From a virus, in the IMG/VR virus record IMGVR_UViG_3300047510_002627, positions 1 through 64,000 of that record: DNA of 64,000 nucleotides; one strand, given 5' to 3'. The translations under genes were made by a program, and so were the position numbers. Position 1 is the stretch's first letter, and each line of letters opens with the position of its first letter. Positions 15,801 through 26,800 of the stretch are shown one piece after another. A model generated the notes under the pieces. That model made no database searches and was not told where the DNA came from. It saw only the letters and a list, made by a program, of their open reading frames with translations.

Positions 15801-18800
15801 TACCAGATAGAGTTAACGTTGTAAAAATAACCGATGATTTAATTGGAATTTCTACAGTAAAAGTTGGAATTGGTACTGATGGAGACGTGGGAATTTACAG
15901 AAATCTGGAAAATCCTTTAGATACCACAAATCCACTATTATCGTTTACATTTGCAGATGGAGCAGATCACAGATTTAAAACATTAAGGGATAATATATTA
16001 ACTGCAAAAGTATCTCAAAACATTGTAACAGTATCAACTTCTTCAACACATGGATTAACTTCTAATGATTTAATTGATATAAAAGTAGAACCAGAAAGTG
16101 AAAAAAATATAGTTATAGAGTATAATGACGAATCTAGATTATTGGTTGTTAATCCAAAACCATTTCTAGATGATGACGTTGATGTGGATGCAAATACATT
16201 TAATATCATTAATCATGGATATAAAACAGGAGATAAAGTAATTTATAAATCGGAAACTCCCCTGACTGGATTATCTGATAATCAAATTTACTATGTTGTC
16301 GCTATTAATAGAAATGAGTTTGCATTAGCAAGTTCATTTTATGAATCAAATAAGGAATTCCCAAGATTTATTAATATTAGTAATCCAACGGATGGAACTT
16401 TTTATTCAATAAATCCACCAATTACTGCCGTAGTTGGTCAAACAATATTCTTTGATTTATCAAGTGAAACATTGTCTTTCACACAAGGAAGTTCAACTTT
16501 AAGAATACCTTCTTTTGAATTTGATCTTTTCTTTGATTCCAATTTTAATCATAAATTTATATCTTCTGGAAAATCATCTATATTTGACGTTAAAAAAGTT
16601 GGTAAAATTGGTGTTGATGCAGATGCTTATGTGTCTATAAAAATTACAGATAAAACACCTAAAAATTTATATTATAAATTGACTCCTTTGGATATAAATG
16701 GTAATCCTCAAGATAAATTGTTGTCCTTTATCGATACTGAACAAAATAGTAATAATATTTTAAGTATTGTTCCAAGTATTTACGATGGTCAGTATAAGAT
16801 ATTTGATCCAATTGATAGAGATGTTACACAACCTCCATTTTTATATTCTGAATTTAAATATCAAATACCAAGAGAACCAGAAAGTGAATCTTATAATCTG
16901 AATAATTCAAATATATCATATAAAACTACATCAACTGATGCGTTTGGACCAATAGATAAAGTATCGATTAAAAATAAAGGAAGATATTTTTACAGATTAC
17001 CTTCAAAGACATTAATAAGTACTAATATTGGTACTGGCGCTATTGTCAGTGCAAATAGTACTAGTATTGGAGAAATTAAAACTGTAAATATAAAAGATAT
17101 TGGATTTGATTATCCTTCAGATTTGAGTATTAGACCAATTGCAAATCTTCCAACAATTTACAAAGTTGAACCTCTATATTCATTTGAAAGAATTACAATA
17201 ATTTCAAACGGAGTCAATTATTTACAAGCTCCAAATATAGTAGTAATTGACAATAAAACATCTTCAGTAATTGATGATGTATTTTTACAATATCAACTTG
17301 GAGATAACTTTGTTTCTATAATAAGAAATACAAAAAATCTTTCAAATATTGTACCAAGACTTGTTCCAGTTAACAATACAAACGGAATACCATTATTATT
17401 AAATATTTCAAATCCAATAGTTTTAGATATTTCAAATAATGCAGACTTAAATGAAGTTATTGCTGCAACTGATAATGCAGAATTGACAGAAGAATCTGAA
17501 GAATCCAGTTTTAATCTTCCAGATAGTTTGCCATTTACTAATTTAGTAACCATTCAATTATTCTTAGGAACTGAATATAGTAGTATTTTTGATTTTCCAT
17601 TTGAACTTGGAGATCTTGTCTTTATTGAAGATGTGGTTACTATAGAAGAGACAAATGGGGGGACAAGTAAAGGATTTAACTCAGAAAATTATAATTATTC
17701 TTTATTCAGAGTAGTGAGAAGGGATCCAAATATTGGAGGATCATCTGCATCTATAACATTAGATTTTGCTGGATATATTCCAACAGAACAATTAATTGAG
17801 GCTCCTGGATCAGATGCATTTACTGTTGATAAAATTATTTCTCAATCTGCTAGAGTAGTACCAGTAAAGTATTTTCCACAGTATCAAGTTGTACTTCAAA
17901 AGAATGATTTTATTATAGATGAGGAATTGGTTACTCTTAATGGAGAATCGGTAGGTACTGTAGAGCAGTGGGATAATGCTAATGATTACATAAAAATTGC
18001 GGAGAGGATTATTTTTGGAGAAGGTGATCAAATCATTGGGCAGACATCAAAAACTAAAGCAAATCTTTTAAAGAAAATTGAATTTGATGCTGGATATACA
18101 ACTGGAAGCACTTCGGTAGTCAATAAGGGGTGGCAGTCGGATACTGGTAAATTAAATTCTGATTTACAAAGAACCAATGATAGTGATTTTTATCAATACT
18201 TCTCATATGCGTTAAGATCAAAGATCCCCATCGATAAATGGGATGATGTTGTTGGATCTTTAAATCACACAGCAGGATTTAAAAGATTTTCTCAATTGCA
18301 AGTTGAATCAGAACCTGGGTTATATAGTGGCATATCAACATCTCAAGATGCTGGTGTTTCTTTTGGAATTGGGGATATAATTTCAGAAGTTAGTTTGAAC
18401 TGTTATTATGATTTTGACTTAGTTAGAGAAACTACATTTGCAAATAATCCACTTAGATCTAATGAATTAATTTTTGGAAGTGCTATTCTTCAAGATTATA
18501 TTGAATCAGTTGGAAATAGAGTTTTAAATATTGATGACATTAGTAAAAATTTCAATGCTTTACCAAGAGAAACTTCATTCTCAGTTGTTGCTAGATCCGA
18601 TAGTACTGAAATAAGAACTAGAAAATTCTTTTTCTACACTCAAGATAGAAGATTTATTAATGATAAGCAGATGAATATTCTTCTTTCTACTCATGATAAT
18701 TTTACACCATATTTGAGTAACTATGGTAGATTAGAAACTAGATACGATCTTGCATATTTCGATTCAAGAATTCTTAGTGGTCAACAACAATTACTATTTT

Positions 18801-20800
18801 ATCCTAATTTTGATGAAACTAATAATTACTTAATTGATTTTATTGTTCTTGAAATGACTGATGATCCAGAAGATATTGAAAATATTAATTTTGGTGATGT
18901 GGCCAGAACTTATAATCAAGTCGGTGTATTGACAAGTGGTTCACCTGCTGGGGTTGGAAATACAGTAGTTGGTATTGCATCTACTTATTTTGCAACTAAA
19001 TTAATTGTTCAAACTGGAGCGGCATCTACAACTTACTACCAAGTAAACGAAATAACAATTCTTAAAGATGATTACGGAAAGGCAAAATTCATAGAGTACG
19101 GGGAAATTACTACTTCTGGATCACAAAATGAGTCTGTTGTTGGGGTAGTTTCTTATAGTGCAAATATTTTAAATGATGGATCAATTGATTTAATTGCAAT
19201 TCCATACGAAGATCTGACAGATGATTATAATGTTAAAACAATCACAGTTTCCATTGGTGGCACAGAACAAACTGATGTTGGAAGTCTTGGATATGAAACC
19301 GGATCAGTAAGATCATTTAAGGCATCTGGCATAGGAACAGAAATTCCTGCAGCAATACAAATTACTGCATATGATAGTCAATATAAGTGTGCATATATGA
19401 TTCCATATGTTACTGGAATTCAAACTGGATCTAAAATTCCATTTAGTTTTGGTAATAGAAGTCATGGAATTTCTGATTGGTACGCATTTGATGATGCAAC
19501 AATTACATATTCAACAATATACCCAGAAACTCAAATTATTGGTATTAACACTCTTGGATATAATCAGGCGATTGTTACAACAGGTTTAGATCCACAAAGG
19601 GGTACAGTTGGATTTAGTAGTGGACTTAGATATTATGCAACAAAACCAGTTAATTTTTTCTCAGAGACTGATAATTGGAAAACCGCTCCAGTTTCTTATG
19701 CTGGAACTACATTTGGTACATATGTAACGGACAGAGGAGATCCATCTGGAATATCTACATACTATGTTTATGCACCATTTGAAGATGCTGTAATTAACCA
19801 ATATGATAATGATGTCAATGGTATTCTTGGAATAGCATCAGATACGTTAACTCTTCCAAAATATACAGCAGGAATTTTGACTTCTGCAGTTGCCGATGGT
19901 TGGGTTTACTTTGAATCTACTAAACCAGTAATCATTACAACACAAGGACCTGGATCATTTGATTCTTCTGTATTAGCACCTTCCGTTACTGGGGTTGGTA
20001 CAACAAATTATAAGTATTATGCGTATTCTTCCGCAATCCCAAGTACTGAGTATCGTGCTACGGCTTATGGAACATTGGAACCAGATATAAGATTAGGAAT
20101 TACTACCGCAGGTGCTTTTAGCAATGAACCAATTATCGCATTACAAAGATCTGATGGTGATGGTTCTGACGATGTTCAGGGCATTCTTTCAGATTACTTA
20201 GCAGACACTTATTCTTGGGGAAATACATTATCTGATTATCAATTAGTTGCTCCTTTTGGAGACACTACCATTACAGTTTCTTATTGGGATGGAACTCAGT
20301 GGCAAATAGGAGAAACACATGTACTTATTGGTGGGGATCTGGAAAGTCCTCAGCAAGTATCTAGAGATGGTGATAATGGATTTGGTGTATGGGGAACTAA
20401 TGTAGGTGGATCAGCAGCAAATTTGGCAGCAGGTTTAGGTGACAGTGGTTCTGATCCAAATCTTTGGAAGTTTGAGGGGAATAATCCGTTTGCCTTGTTT
20501 ATCAATGATACTACTAATAGGGAAGAAACTATGCTTGGTTTCTCTAGTTCCACCACTAGTAGACCACTAAATAAAGAATATAGAGTTAGCGAAATACAAG
20601 TTATTAATGATCAAGTAAACTCTTATATAACTGAGTTTGGGACACTTGTAATACCAGCTCCATCTAATGCTTTTGGTGAGGCGGGAATCGGAACCTTTAG
20701 AACTAGACAAGTTGGTTCTAATACTATATTAGAATTCGTTCCAACACCTTTGACAGAAGTTGAAATACGTGGTTACCTAATAAGTATCGGTCGTTTCTAA
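9890..20800 (+). CDS. gp7: Giant gp7-type baseplate wedge protein with YHYH domain, 3636 aa
   Basis: Occupies the gp7 slot between gp6 and gp8. Residues about 304-334 (KDFYSSKGTNTSFDILFNAL, then YGENVKVIKPRDYL) closely follow the motif I recall from T4 gp7 (DFYSTKGIEASYKFLF...). T4 gp7 is 1032 aa, so about 2600 residues are extra. A YHYH-type domain lies at about 1504-1650: GWAYDGNPIYGPYGY and PQFPYVIG. Many short Gly-rich beta repeats of the form GxGYxxxPxI occur (e.g. codons near 12583, 13016, 13427, 13990, 14107, 17098, 17206). No transmembrane segment. It is probably the outer wedge scaffold, with surface-exposed additions that may contact host surface. The gp7 assignment rests on motif plus position; the remainder is inferred to be virion structural. 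Confidence 0.7.
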   Translation: MEKNNVKISSILEYQVPEFIRVEYPLLIEFLREYYRSTEITFGANDIVSNIQNYIKIENLNNIVDTFYLFNESKEISEIVKNSTTILNNESLIRIKTSTPHNFIDGDTVDIQPESSIIDSIEIDRSLSFNGVRFTISVINENEFYCIGSGEGISNKNFVGGSFGVVTKSNIDSDSDEIIIYSTVDSKKSLPISYGLIQIDEEVILFKDIEDLTPITVDGQEYTSYKLLNCTRGFSGVTSIDSDDQLTFSSTVAEEHFNRAEVKNLSSIFLKEFLKKIKYLYLPGFEDKELNPELNQEIFIKQSKDFYSSKGTNTSFDILFNALYGENVKVIKPRDYLIEPSDADFRVVKDLVVEALEGNPEELNNKTLFQDDFGFINPARGTVSLVERIERDDRTYYIVSIDDGYERDINFRGTLFSEFSIHPKTQTIQFLERGSTHIDVDSTIGFPNSGELVVKTIDPVTKTVLTYEIEYQTKSSTQFLKCKTKGSIVDNINFPIYTNSEVFSNAFAYGFSNDESLIRVRITGVLSEFEQQEKTYLYESGNRIRVKSLGLDSRNRRDNDWVFNIPVSYAIKFAFLKDSFNNLYEVEFFDNHNFHLRDSFYFEEDSELFATVVDVTTENRLILQLNISLGVPAAGNRIPRLENKTITKILTKCSIQQYPELNFYNVSVTNTYVDTKDNSTYVTSGSLPAYSNNIDVRDGSLVGKFNFGIISPDGIIKQNKLFTDGEIDYSYITVFLDSGVGDQAVKHGFYTGDSVILRSLNPNVSPLPDGIYYVRDFRTEGDEYGIKLSSSRSNILNEKYTTLTKPDDILAEFDTVGEYSLQYFDFSIVDFNSENNFLPQLLESQNLIRKISDPVLDSQRVKTKEGSNGIFLNGVEVLNYKSTDNVFYGPIEKVISTAPGRGYDVIHPPEISVTDIGGAKLSYSSSNGTAVLYNGSPLKFGVSSNSNPVTYDGVGGEPIIINDKTLILGNKQLFIGQTGGTIVRINNLILSVGGEGGTQLDIGGTNGFEARIGNENITLGNIGSGCVVYPNVIGKLERIDLIYQGFNYVGTPKIFISGGNGNGAIAEPVMESFEYIAQFAANSLNLNFASDTIGFTTYHNFENFEEVVYINPENQLIQGLQSRSRYVVNVIDSFRVKLFKSKEDAVSGINTISITSTALGIHGLKSVKNKSKIGKINVINSGSGYQSKKVSTLDLNVNIVTNVITVTGHGYNSGEKIIYYTNDTPIGGINQNTPYYVTKIDDNNFKLSEVNTGSDKPNDFFYTIGEYVDLTSAGSGRHFFDYEPISVRIDGFIGVSTSGVQNLNAVVQPIFRGSIENIFVETSGDNYGTSDILNYSRQPEITVSKGKNASLLPILNDNGSIKEVLILNPGKDYISTPDIIVRGDGNGAVLTPILKNNSIVEVKVIYGGSGYTSKNTIIDIVDTGEGLRVFSSIKSWNVNLLKRYRDTGRESADGGIFYSGLSDNYGLQYTHVYLADELRKIIYKSDANKQTITDFEIDRSVIKEHSPIVGWAYDGNPIYGPYGYSNGVSGTVRAMRSNYVLKTGIERSNGPSFTKYQNGFFVEDYEYNSTNGGDLDESNGRFCRTPEYPNGVYAYFCTVDTNIPLIDGKGFEPQFPYVIGNVFKSKPIEFNFDKKSNQNEIDINKTNWYRNTHPYCLKDRVSCDYKYLLSPNRIKDPISEVKYSTFGQIEFVDVVVSGDNYQVGDKIKFQNGDVIGQDATAEVSFILGKEVRDISIERSSFDGVEFIKNDNGTELIGFTEEPHGYSTGDIVSITTPIEKIVFKDIYFFNNNLFVTKNIPVSSTTGIVTYFEVSGDLSYPTIRENDIYTLPSNEQVKILNIDENNKTIRVLREYNNVVSSGIITSGYRLVEDSRKFNCNLGIQTYYDFKSNYDYYFNAKESVGLGTQFGPGITSTVYPAYSTSGVISPRVIPTQTIYLPKHGFVTNETLDYSPETSSFIRATVNGGVTTFDLPDRVNVVKITDDLIGISTVKVGIGTDGDVGIYRNLENPLDTTNPLLSFTFADGADHRFKTLRDNILTAKVSQNIVTVSTSSTHGLTSNDLIDIKVEPESEKNIVIEYNDESRLLVVNPKPFLDDDVDVDANTFNIINHGYKTGDKVIYKSETPLTGLSDNQIYYVVAINRNEFALASSFYESNKEFPRFINISNPTDGTFYSINPPITAVVGQTIFFDLSSETLSFTQGSSTLRIPSFEFDLFFDSNFNHKFISSGKSSIFDVKKVGKIGVDADAYVSIKITDKTPKNLYYKLTPLDINGNPQDKLLSFIDTEQNSNNILSIVPSIYDGQYKIFDPIDRDVTQPPFLYSEFKYQIPREPESESYNLNNSNISYKTTSTDAFGPIDKVSIKNKGRYFYRLPSKTLISTNIGTGAIVSANSTSIGEIKTVNIKDIGFDYPSDLSIRPIANLPTIYKVEPLYSFERITIISNGVNYLQAPNIVVIDNKTSSVIDDVFLQYQLGDNFVSIIRNTKNLSNIVPRLVPVNNTNGIPLLLNISNPIVLDISNNADLNEVIAATDNAELTEESEESSFNLPDSLPFTNLVTIQLFLGTEYSSIFDFPFELGDLVFIEDVVTIEETNGGTSKGFNSENYNYSLFRVVRRDPNIGGSSASITLDFAGYIPTEQLIEAPGSDAFTVDKIISQSARVVPVKYFPQYQVVLQKNDFIIDEELVTLNGESVGTVEQWDNANDYIKIAERIIFGEGDQIIGQTSKTKANLLKKIEFDAGYTTGSTSVVNKGWQSDTGKLNSDLQRTNDSDFYQYFSYALRSKIPIDKWDDVVGSLNHTAGFKRFSQLQVESEPGLYSGISTSQDAGVSFGIGDIISEVSLNCYYDFDLVRETTFANNPLRSNELIFGSAILQDYIESVGNRVLNIDDISKNFNALPRETSFSVVARSDSTEIRTRKFFFYTQDRRFINDKQMNILLSTHDNFTPYLSNYGRLETRYDLAYFDSRILSGQQQLLFYPNFDETNNYLIDFIVLEMTDDPEDIENINFGDVARTYNQVGVLTSGSPAGVGNTVVGIASTYFATKLIVQTGAASTTYYQVNEITILKDDYGKAKFIEYGEITTSGSQNESVVGVVSYSANILNDGSIDLIAIPYEDLTDDYNVKTITVSIGGTEQTDVGSLGYETGSVRSFKASGIGTEIPAAIQITAYDSQYKCAYMIPYVTGIQTGSKIPFSFGNRSHGISDWYAFDDATITYSTIYPETQIIGINTLGYNQAIVTTGLDPQRGTVGFSSGLRYYATKPVNFFSETDNWKTAPVSYAGTTFGTYVTDRGDPSGISTYYVYAPFEDAVINQYDNDVNGILGIASDTLTLPKYTAGILTSAVADGWVYFESTKPVIITTQGPGSFDSSVLAPSVTGVGTTNYKYYAYSSAIPSTEYRATAYGTLEPDIRLGITTAGAFSNEPIIALQRSDGDGSDDVQGILSDYLADTYSWGNTLSDYQLVAPFGDTTITVSYWDGTQWQIGETHVLIGGDLESPQQVSRDGDNGFGVWGTNVGGSAANLAAGLGDSGSDPNLWKFEGNNPFALFINDTTNREETMLGFSSSTTSRPLNKEYRVSEIQVINDQVNSYITEFGTLVIPAPSNAFGEAGIGTFRTRQVGSNTILEFVPTPLTEVEIRGYLISIGRF

Positions 20801-20819
20801 AAAGTAACATAAGGATAAA

Positions 20820-23800
20820 ATGACAATTATCAATGCCGGAACTGGTTTTTATATAGGAAGATTATTTGATGTTCAACTTAGTGCCGAACTGAGGCATAAA
20901 GGTGATCCCATATTTGAAAAACTTTTTGATGGATCTAGCCAGGTTAGTGTTGATTTAAGAAATAATAGATTTTTTGTCCCAAATCATTTTTTTAAAACTG
21001 GGGAAAAACTAGAATATTTTTTCCCCAATTATGAAAATGCGACCGAAGGAGAATCAAACGCTGTTGGAATTGCTACAACTAGTATAGTAAATGTTGGAAT
21101 TACTACCAGACTTCCAAGAAACGTATATGCAGTTGTATTAAACGATCAGTATATACAAGTATCAGAAACCAAGTCAGATGCTTTAAGAAGAATTCCAAAA
21201 GTTCTTGATATTGTTTCAGTTGGAATTGGAGCATCTCATAAATTTGTTGGGGAAAAACAAAACACAAGATCATTAATAACAATTGATAATGTAATACAAA
21301 CCCCATCAATAGATACCGAAATAAGAACAACTTTAAGGGAAGAATTATCTGGGGCCAGCGATTTTGTAGAGGTTGTAGGTATTACTTCATTTTTTACTGG
21401 AGATTTGATTAGAATTGATAATGAAATAATGAGAATAGAACTCATTGGTTCTGGCATAGGAAATACCAATAGTTTCATTGTAAGAAGACCAATTTTAGGA
21501 ACTGGATTGGCAAATCATGCTCAAGGAGCAGATGTAGTAAAGCAATCCGGAGCGTATCAAATTGTAGATAATATAATTTATTTTCCAGTACCTCCATTTG
21601 ATAAAGCACCAACGACTGATCTCACTAGAACTGATCCAGAAGAAAGAGATTATGTTGGACTTGAAACATTCTCAACTTTTAATGGAAGAGTATTTTTAAG
21701 ATCTGGATTTGAAGATACAAATATAGGTCCATATGATAAAAATTTCTTATTAGATGATATTTCAAATCAATTTTTAGGAATATCAACTCAAGCAGTATTA
21801 AAAAATCAAGGAAATAATGTAACTGGATTTTCAACTGGAAACGCTCTTATTTTAATCAATAACGTATTCCAAACTCCAGATTTTATTGATTATGGACTTG
21901 GTGAAAGTGCCGGAGTTACTACAATTAGATTTACGGGAGAAAAAAGTCCCAACCCAGAGGATGTTAATACAGCTTCCATACCTAGAGGTGGTATAATAGT
22001 TTCAGTTGGATCAAATGAAGGATATGGATATCAACCATTAGTTGCCGCCGGTGGAACAGCAACTGTATCAGCTGCTGGAACAATATCAAATATATCAATA
22101 GGATACAGTGGATCTGGATATAGATCTCCTAAGGAATTAATATTAACAACAAGAATAAATTACCCAACAAACAATCCATCTGCAGTATTTTTCCTGGAAG
22201 ATAATGATGGATTATTTGAAAAACTTAGATATTTTAAATCACCAGGATCTAATGCAAAAGTAGTTTTATCTGTAGAAAACAGTGTTGGTATAAACCAAGA
22301 AACTTTAGGTGAATATACAGAAATAACTTCTGTAGGAAGTACTTCTGTTACTATTAATAATGGATCTGGTCTTGATGCATGGGAAGAAGTTAGTGAATTT
22401 AGTAGTTATGAATTTTTTGCTGATACTACAGCGACTCAACCATCCGGAATTTCTACTAATGTAATTACTGTTTTTGATACTCTTGGAATTAGTACAGCTC
22501 CAGGAAATCCAAATTATTATTTAACTATAACAAATGCAGCAAAAAATATACTAATTACAAAAGTAAATGAAATTAATAATCAATTTACTTTAAATGAATT
22601 GACAACGAACTCTTTTGTAGATAATTCTGTGGTCACTGTCAATACATTCAGGCAAGGAATAACTTCTACATCAATTGGAAATAATGTTGTAATAAAGATT
22701 ACAGATCCGAATGTTGGATTTGCTAACATCTATGTCGATACTTTAAAAGCATATACTGCAACTATTGCAGATTATGATCCAAAAACCGGACTAACAACTA
22801 TAACAGCACCTGGATTAAATGTTTTACAGGGTGATTTTCTTGATCTAAGAAACTTTAAATATGTGTGCGAGAGTGGTGGTTCTGTTAGTGGGGAAGGTGA
22901 ATCAACAAATAGAAGATTTTCTATTAATCGTATTATTATAGATCAATCCATCAATAAAGAGTATAGTGTTATTGATGCAACATATAATCCAGTAAGTGGA
23001 ATATCAACTTTAAATATTGGTATTCATACATTTGGAACTATCGGATCAAATCGTTTTTACATAGAACCAGAATCACTTGGATTTAGTTGCAGTTTGGATG
23101 GAAATGCAACAACTTCATACTATCCTGGCCCAAATGATTTAAACTATAAAAAAAATTATGAAATTATAGACACAACAGCAACAACTGTAACTGTAAATGT
23201 TGGTAACGCAGGCAATAACACATCTGCACATACATTTGAAAGAGTTAATAATTCATCTTTGGGATCTTTATCTCAAGTAACTAATGCAACTTATAACGCA
23301 TCTACTGGAATATCTACTATATCATTTACTAATCCTCATGGGTTAAGTGCAGGAATTGCATATTCAGTAACTAATGCTACTTACAACCCAACTACTGGAG
23401 TTGCAGTAATTTCTGTTCCAGATACAACTGGATTACAAAATGGAAGTAAAATTCTAATACAATCAGAATCTCTTGGATTTACTTGTACTTTGGATGGCAA
23501 TACAAGTGTCACATATTATCCAAGATTAACAGATCCTGCAAATGACAATTTACTCACAGTGTCAAATGTAACTGGAAATTCATTCCAAGTTAATGTTGGA
23601 ACCTCAGTCGATACTTCAGCACATACTTTTGTTGGCGTAAATACTGAAACTCCCAAACCAATTAAATTTGTAAGCGGAGATTATGTATTTTTGGAAGAAG
23701 AAGGATTGACATTTACATGTACTTTAGATGGAAATACAACACCATCTTCATATCCAAGATCAACAGATTACGCATACAATAAACTTATAGAAGTTTTAGA

Positions 23801-26800
23801 TGTCCCAAGTGCTAACCAAATCACCGTATACGTTGGGTATGGTCAACCAGGACAGGTCTATAGTCATACGTTCGTAAGTGCTACCGAAAATGCAGTAAAA
23901 TTCTCTACAGGTCAATCTAGATACACCTCAGGCATAGCAACTGTCACTAATGTGGGTAATCTTGCTACAGAATTGACACCAAATTCGTTAGTGTTAATTA
24001 GAAATACTGGCACTGAGATAGATAATCGTATTTTTACAGTGTTGAATACACCAGTAACTATTGGTTCTACTACAAATGCATTTTCTATAGATTTAAATGA
24101 AAAGGATACACCGGCACCAGTTTCTACGTTAATATATCCAGGGGCGGATTTTGTTCTTGCAACAGTTACATTCCCTTCAGGAAGATTTGGTTTTGAATTT
24201 GAAGTTTTAGAAAAACTTGATGATGATACTTTTATATTAAATACTGGAAAAACAATACGTCCTCACACTTATCTTGGGGGAGGAGAAGTTAGAAATGTAA
24301 CTCAAGGGGTTAAACCCATATTCATTGGATTCTCCACTATAAGTAATGGACATCTTGAGGATCCAATAATAACAAATACAGGAATTGGGTTTAGTCAATA
24401 TAATTTATTTAAATCTTTAAATGCCAGAAGTGATGTCTTGGTAGGATCTAATATCGTACAAATTTCAGACACTGCGGGAATAAACACATTTACAGATTTT
24501 GTTAGATTCCCAACCAGAGACAAGAATAAATTATTTGATATTGTTGGTATTGGTTCATTCCGAGTTTTAATTAGTGAACCCATAGCAGTAAGTAATATAC
24601 CACAAAATACAATTGTAGAAATTTTACGATTTGATAGTTTTAGTTTAAATGTTGATGATCCATTATCCTACAATAATTTACCTTTGATTTACAGTAATGA
24701 ATCTCCTTCGGGAATTGGATCTTATGCTGTTGGAAATTTAATAATTGGCAATGATGGAAAAATAGAACAATTTGAATTAACAAGTTCGGGATATTCTTAC
24801 GGACAAACTGAAATACTGACTGTAGAAGTCGGAGGCGTAACAGGAATACCAACTTTTGCAAATTTCCAAGTAACTGGTATAACTTCATCTGTAGGAGTAT
24901 TTACGGGATCATTAACATCCTTAAATGATAGATTTGGAGCAAGTTTATCAGTAAATTCAGACGGAAGTAGAATTCTTATTGGAGGATCGCAGGATAATAT
25001 CGTTGGATCTGCAACAAGTTCTGGATTAGTTTATGCATTTGATAGAGTTGGAAGTGCTTTTAATCAAGTTGGAATTATTACTGGATTATATTCTTCTGAC
25101 AATGGCGATAACTTTGGACATTCTATTGCCATAAGTGGAGATGGATCTAGAATTGTAATCGGTGCTCCAAATGATGAAGTTCCAAATGCAGGAGGACAGG
25201 TTTATTTGTATGATAGACAAGATGTTCCTTCAATTGGATTTACTACAGTTGGAATTTTAACGTCACCGTATGCAGATGGATTAGTACCCACAGGAGAATC
25301 TTTTGGATATTCGGTGGATATGAGTAGAGATGGTAACGTTATAGTAGTCGGTGCCTTTAGAGAAGAAGATGCTTTACCAGAAAATAGTGGATTAGCATTT
25401 GTTTATGAAAGAGATGATGGACCACCAATTTCATTTGATCTCATCAGTGTTTTATCCGGTTCATTGAGTGTAAGCACTAGCGATAATTTTGGAAATTCAG
25501 TTTCTATAAGTCCAGATGGTTCTTATATAGCAATCGGTGCATTTAGAGACGAAGATGCACCAGATCCTAATGCTAATTTTGGACTTACTTACATATTTGA
25601 AAAGTCTGGAGCCAGTGTAAATCAAGTTGGGATACTTACATCTCCCAAATTAACATCAATTAAATCTGCAAATGATAGATTTGGATATAATGTTGATATT
25701 AGTGAAAATGGAACTATAGTTGCTGTAGCAGCAATTGATGATCAATCCGTTGTGGGAGGAAATAGAACAGGATTAGTTTATATATTTGAAAGAATTAATG
25801 GTAATAATTTTTATTTGATACAAGTTTTGAAAGGAGAATATTCAAATGAAACCGGAGATAGTTTTGGAAGTTCACTTTCCTTAAGTGATGATGGTAAAGT
25901 TATTGCAATAGGTGCTGCTCTTGATGAATTTCCCGGTAGTGGATCATCTTCTGGTGTTACTTACTTATATGAAAGAAGAACATTTAATTACTTTGGTAAT
26001 GATTATGTAAGCGTTGGCATTCAAACAGGTACTTTTGCAAATGATATAGATGACAATTATGGATATGCGGTTGCTTTATCCGGAAGTGGAAATAGGTTAA
26101 TAGTTGGTTCTCAAAATGATGCTTTCAATCAAGTTGGAATTGGAACATCTGGTGCTGTTTACTCTTATGATATAACTATTGGAAATACATTTGAAGAGTT
26201 TCAAATTTTAGTAGATAGAACATTTACAGATAGTTTTGCAGGATTAACTTTTGGAGATTTGGTGGTATTTGATGATATTAGTAGGTTATTTAACAGTTCT
26301 AGAGTAGAATTTCCAATATTGCTAGGCGGGATTAGAACCACATTGAGATCAAGACCCGGTTCTTCATTAGAATTAGAATATAATTTATTAGTTTTTATTA
26401 ACGACATATATCAAGTTCCAAACGAGTCTTACATATTCAATGGTGGAAGTATATTAACATTCTTAGAACCTCCAAAGGAAGGTGACAAATGTGTAATTGT
26501 ATTTTACTTTGGAACAACAGAAGTTGATACCAAACTTGTTGATATCTTAGAAACAATTAAAATAGGTGATAATGTAACTGTCAATAGCAGTGATTTTAGT
26601 TTACAGCAAAATCCAAGAACAGTAGTTGATATAACTGCTACAGATATATTAAATACTAATACTTATGTTTCCCCTGGAGTTACTGATGATGAAAACTTAC
26701 AAAGACCCATTAGATGGTGTAAGCAATTAGTAGATAAAGTTATTGATGGTAATGTTGTTGGAAAATCTAGAAAACCATATGAACCTGAAATTTATCCACA

